Below the pieces are notes generated by a model, which ran no database searches, was not told the origin of the DNA, and saw nothing but the letters and a program-made list of their open reading frames with translations. The position numbers were made by a program, and so were the translations under genes. Positions 61,163 to 64,000 of a DNA stretch of 64,000 nucleotides are shown one piece after another (within the stretch, counting starts at the first letter, position 1; the number at the start of each line of letters is the position of its first letter). The stretch is from an uncultured Alphaproteobacteria bacterium (GTDB lineage Bacteria > Pseudomonadota > Alphaproteobacteria > Rhodobacterales > Rhodobacteraceae): contig CACHJY010000006.1 in NCBI GenBank assembly GCA_902580265.1, positions 1-64,000 on the forward strand. Direction: 5' to 3'.

Positions 61163-61269
61163 TTTTTAAAACAATCAAATTACAATTCATTTATTCATAT
61201 AGTATATTCAAATCGTTCGAGGAAAATCCTCTGCTAATAATTTAACATAAAAAAATAGGAATATTAAAG

Positions 61270-62268
61270 ATGGATACGAGTATGATGAAAGCTATAACCT
61301 ATAGCGAGTTCGGTATTTCGACCGATGTTTTAAAAATTAGAGAACTGCCTATCCCGATAGTAGGGGAGGGTGAGGTTCTAGTCTCGCTCGAATTCTCTGG
61401 ATCCAATCCATCCGACGCTAAGTCAAGAGCAGGGAATCGACCCGGTATAACAAAACCGCAGTTTGAGCAAATTGTTCCAAATTCTGATGGCTCTGGGATT
61501 ATCACAGCAGTAGGTGAGGATGTTGATGAAACGCGAATTGGACAAAGAGTGTGGATATGGAATGGTCAATGGCAACGACCAAATGGAACTGCAGCAGAGT
61601 ATATCACGGTTCCAAGCGCTCAAGCTGTTGAAATGCCAGATAATATGTCTTTTGAAACGGGTGCTTGTTTGGGAATTCCTGGACTGACCGCGTCTTATTG
61701 CACGCTGGGAGATGGGCCAGTTAGAGGGAAAACAGTTTTTGTATCTGGAGGAGCAGGAGCAGTAGGACATACGTGCATACAGTTGGCAAAATGGTCTGGT
61801 GCTAATGTAATAGCCTCCGGATCTGAAAATGGGTTCAAACACATTCGAGAAGCGGGTGCAGATCATGTATTTGATTATAGAGATCCAGATTTGTCCAAAA
61901 AGATTTTAGATATATGTCCGATAGGAGTTGACCGAGCTATAGAAGTGGAATTTGGGGAGAATGTAAATCTTTTGCATAAGATTGTCAGGCAAAATGGAGA
62001 GATTTCTCTATACGGAGGTGCAAAAAATATGAACCCAATATTTCCTTTTGGGCCTTATCTTTTCAAGGCTCTAAAAATTAATATCGCATTGATATATATA
62101 TTACCTAAACAAGATAGAGATATCGCTATAAAAGCGTTGCATGATGCTCATTTAGACGGTGCTCTCAAAATGGCAGTTGGGAATGTTTTTACTTTAGAGG
62201 AATGTGCTTTATCTCACGATGCAACACTAACTCCAGGCAGGCGGGGTAGTGTTCTTCTTAAGATTTAA
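61270..62268 (+). CDS. NADPH:quinone oxidoreductase-type medium-chain dehydrogenase/reductase
   Basis: The 332-residue zinc-independent MDR protein has the GroES-like N-domain (NPSDAKSRAGNRPG) and a Rossmann domain with VSGGAGAVGHTCIQLAKW. It lacks catalytic zinc ligands. Members reduce quinones or enals with NADPH. The gene is alone, between a divergent methyltransferase and a convergent hypothetical gene, ended by a long perfect palindrome. Confidence 0.88.
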   Translation: MDTSMMKAITYSEFGISTDVLKIRELPIPIVGEGEVLVSLEFSGSNPSDAKSRAGNRPGITKPQFEQIVPNSDGSGIITAVGEDVDETRIGQRVWIWNGQWQRPNGTAAEYITVPSAQAVEMPDNMSFETGACLGIPGLTASYCTLGDGPVRGKTVFVSGGAGAVGHTCIQLAKWSGANVIASGSENGFKHIREAGADHVFDYRDPDLSKKILDICPIGVDRAIEVEFGENVNLLHKIVRQNGEISLYGGAKNMNPIFPFGPYLFKALKINIALIYILPKQDRDIAIKALHDAHLDGALKMAVGNVFTLEECALSHDATLTPGRRGSVLLKI

Positions 62269-62310
62269 AGACGTTGTTTTGCTGTTAAGAGTTTTGAAAA
62301 ATATTTATTC

Positions 62311-62340
62311 ATACCTAGGGACACCGATGTCCCTAGGTAT
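62311..62340. terminator. Perfect 13-bp stem palindrome between convergent genes
   Basis: ATACCTAGGGACA (62311-62323) pairs perfectly with TGTCCCTAGGTAT (62328-62340) around the loop CCGA. It lies in the 83 bases between the MDR gene stop and the end of the minus-strand hypothetical gene. No T-run follows on either strand, so it may serve as a two-way hairpin terminator, a transcript stabiliser or a protein site. Confidence 0.6.
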
Positions 62341-62351
62341 ACTAGAAAAAT

Positions 62352-62972
62352 TTACATTAAAGTAAGAATTCTCGACATTTTGAGGGTACCAATCTCATTT
62401 GCTTTCGTGATGAGATTCTGAAAATCTTGATTTTCAACCATTGTGTCCAGCGCACTACCCATGTGATCTATTGAAGTAAATCTATACGTTATTGCCATCA
62501 TTTCGTGATCTGCTGCAATAACTGGCATTGCTGCACCAATTGAAACATCTACTTTCTTAAAGAGAGTTTCCAATTCTGGCGCCATCGCGAGCATATCTTT
62601 TACCTTACCTCTGGGTACTTGATATGCTCTATTAATTAAAAGTGTTGCTGGTCTTGTAGGTGGATCACCATAGACTGACCTCCATAAATCAGGTCCCGTG
62701 ATATCACCTGCTGGATTGAGTGCTCTTTCCATGAATAGTTTGGCTAACTCAGGATCTGCTGAGTACTTTTGAAATGAAGAACCAGCCTCTGAGAAACTAT
62801 TGTATAGGTTCATTAATAGATAATTTCCAGCTCCGGCTCCTCCCCCAATTTTAAAAATACGCGATGCAGCTCCATGTCTTGCCATAACACCTGATGCTCT
62901 TCTCAAGCGCTCTTCCATCAGTGTTTCCTTTCCAGCTGATGGTGACATTTCTCTTACAGATATTATTTTCAT
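62352..62972 (-). CDS. Hypothetical protein, possible dimeric alpha-beta barrel
   Basis: The 206-residue protein is soluble. Its sequence suggests two ferredoxin-like halves (about 1-105 and 106-206), as in NIPSNAP or GYD-like proteins, both beginning with a beta strand (KIISVREM and ATLLINRAYQV) and followed by a helix with MxxxL. No catalytic motif is clear. It has a strong AAAGGGGG ribosome-binding site. It is monocistronic. Confidence 0.6.
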   Translation of the reverse strand: MKIISVREMSPSAGKETLMEERLRRASGVMARHGAASRIFKIGGGAGAGNYLLMNLYNSFSEAGSSFQKYSADPELAKLFMERALNPAGDITGPDLWRSVYGDPPTRPATLLINRAYQVPRGKVKDMLAMAPELETLFKKVDVSIGAAMPVIAADHEMMAITYRFTSIDHMGSALDTMVENQDFQNLITKANEIGTLKMSRILTLM

Positions 62973-63103
62973 AATAACCCCCTTTCATTTAGTTCAAATT
63001 AAGTACTATTGTAGCATCTATGAATTACAAATATATAAAAAAATCTTACCTTTCGCTAAATAGTGTTACTGTGTTGGAAGCTTGATTTGAAATTTATTAA
63101 TAT

Positions 63104-63622
63104 ATGAAAAAGACTCTTATTATATATTCCACCACCGATGGGCAAACAAAAAGGATTTGTGATCGAATAATAGATTCTTCTGAGAGAAAATCCGATATAA
63201 CTATTTTCTCGATTGAAAATGCATCCCAGATTGACCTCGCTCTCTACTCAAAAATAATAATTGGTGCAAGCATAAGATATGGAAAACACAATCCATTAGT
63301 TTATGAGTTCATTAAATTAAATAAAGGGGAATTAGATAAAAGATTCACTGCGTTTTTTACGGTAAATGTGGTCGCCAGAAAGAAAGAAAAAAATCACCCA
63401 GAAACTAATCCCTATATGAAAAAATTCTTAACGTTATCGGGTTGGCAACCCAATAAATTAGGTGTTTTTGCGGGAAGGATCGACTATCCCAGTTATCGAT
63501 TTTTTGATCGTTTAATAATTAAATTAATTATGGTTATCACAAAAGGGCCTACCGATACCAATCAGACCTATGAATTTACTGACTGGGCCAAAGTTGAGGA
63601 GTTTGCAAAAGAGGTTCTATAA
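63104..63622 (+). CDS. hemG: Menaquinone-dependent protoporphyrinogen IX dehydrogenase HemG
   Basis: The 172-residue flavodoxin-fold enzyme matches HemG strongly. The FMN loop is STTDGQTKRICDRI, the substrate-side motif is ASIRYGKHNPLVYEFI, and FFTVNVVARKKEKNHPETNPYMKKFL (the long-insert loop, quoted in short form as VNVVARKKEK) and FDRLIIKLIM are near-identical in pattern to the enterobacterial enzyme. It oxidises protoporphyrinogen IX in haem synthesis. HemG is mainly gammaproteobacterial, and most Alphaproteobacteria use HemJ, so its occurrence here is notable. No other hem genes are adjacent. Confidence 0.92.
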   Translation: MKKTLIIYSTTDGQTKRICDRIIDSSERKSDITIFSIENASQIDLALYSKIIIGASIRYGKHNPLVYEFIKLNKGELDKRFTAFFTVNVVARKKEKNHPETNPYMKKFLTLSGWQPNKLGVFAGRIDYPSYRFFDRLIIKLIMVITKGPTDTNQTYEFTDWAKVEEFAKEVL

Positions 63623-63631
63623 AGTTAAAAC

Positions 63632-63655
63632 GGGAGAGGGCGATTACCCCCTCCC
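63632..63655. terminator. GC-rich hairpin between hemG and the Hsp20 gene
   Basis: GGGAGAGGG (63632-63640) pairs with CCCCCTCCC (63647-63655) with one mismatch around a six-base loop. It lies between two convergent genes and is flanked by AT-rich sequence (A-run before it, T-rich after), as expected for a bidirectional intrinsic terminator. Confidence 0.6.
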
Positions 63656-63663
63656 AATCAATG

Positions 63664-64000
63664 TTATTTTATTTTTATGAGACGTGGCTTCTTTCCTTCT
63701 GGGACTACTCGCTCTAATTCTATTGAGAGCATTCCATCTTTTAAAGCTCCATCTTTAACAATAATGTCGTCTGCTAGAGTAAACTTCCTTGTAAAGTTTC
63801 GTGAGGCGATACCTCGGTAAACTTTATTGTCACTTTCTTCGACCGTTTTCATCGACTTTACTGTCAGAACACCATCCGCTAGCTCAACATCAATGTCGGA
63901 CTTACTGTAACCAGCTAGTGCCATTTCTATCGTATATTTATAGTCATCATGCTGTACGATGTTGTAATGTGGGAAACCTACATTTGTATCACTTTGGTGT
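63664..64000 (-). CDS. Small heat shock protein Hsp20 (IbpA-like), cut by the right window edge
   Basis: The visible part is 112 residues and continues beyond position 64000, so the N-terminus is missing. Upstream of the internal ATG at 63924 the frame stays open and encodes FPHYNIVQHDDYKYTIEMALAGY, quoted in pieces as FPHYNIVQ and YTIEMALAGY, which is the normal alpha-crystallin domain entry. The domain continues with ELADGVLTVKS and YRGIASRNFTRKFTLAD, and closes with GMLSIELER and IPEGKK-like VPEGKKPRLIKI. It is a holdase chaperone. The true start is in the next window. Confidence 0.92.
   Translation of the reverse strand, partial: HQSDTNVGFPHYNIVQHDDYKYTIEMALAGYSKSDIDVELADGVLTVKSMKTVEESDNKVYRGIASRNFTRKFTLADDIIVKDGALKDGMLSIELERVVPEGKKPRLIKIK

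Noticed and set aside
1..64000. CRISPR arrays, IS elements, prophage genes
   Set aside because: No evenly spaced direct repeats, transposase, integrase or phage structural genes were seen.

Overview
The window is an AT-rich, gene-dense stretch of a bacterial chromosome. Gene content points to an aerobic, heterotrophic alphaproteobacterium, probably a free-living marine one. The reasons are a COQ9-family protein, tandem FAD-GcvT (dimethylglycine dehydrogenase-type) enzymes next to a non-pyrrolysine MttB, a cytochrome c-fused PuuD urate oxidase, AlkB, and many CoA and glutathione-S-transferase enzymes. The lineage is inferred from content; no rRNA, tRNA, IS element, prophage or CRISPR array is visible to settle it.

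Layout. (1) 1-6.9 kb, metal-related: a cNMP-binding protein, a putative manganese/metal exporter, a perfect 7-1-7 Fur-type operator, an exported DUF4856 protein, a sterol-desaturase-family enzyme, and an Fe(III) ABC binding protein plus permease without an ATPase. The permease frame opens upstream of any ATG/GTG/TTG. (2) 6.9-9.1 kb, three orphan genes: a tail-anchored protein, a six-cysteine exported protein and a divergent ribosome-recycling-factor-like protein. (3) 9.2-20.8 kb: a ThDP enzyme, then a long minus-strand run of two FAD-GcvT oxidases, MttB-family methyltransferase, small lipoprotein, acyl-CoA dehydrogenase, CaiB/BaiF CoA-transferase and ribokinase-like kinase. This looks like catabolism of a methylated quaternary amine. 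(4) 20.9-26.3 kb: phenylacetyl-CoA epoxygenase paaABCDE on the minus strand, divergent from a PaaI-like thioesterase and PaaK ligase. (5) 26.4-28.5 kb: cysteine synthase, a short non-coding stretch with DnaA-box-like sequences, a small exported protein and a gamma-glutamylcyclotransferase. (6) 28.6-44.4 kb: a nearly complete purine scavenging and catabolic island. It holds an NCS2 permease, a nucleoside-type ABC importer, guanine deaminase, xanthine dehydrogenase (XdhA, XdhB), PuuD, HIU hydrolase, OHCU decarboxylase, allantoinase, allantoicase and ureidoglycolate lyase, which takes guanine or xanthine to glyoxylate and urea. (7) 44.5-64 kb: housekeeping and detoxification genes (YajQ, M32 carboxypeptidase, MAPEG, AlkB, Ung, GSTs, lipid kinase, COQ9, MFS, PurF, HemG, and an Hsp20 cut by the right edge).

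The most notable points are the RRF-like paralogue, the MttB/double-oxidase/CaiB-type cluster, the apparently non-canonical start of the iron permease, and the compact complete purine pathway. No wholly new multi-gene system is proven by the sequence alone.
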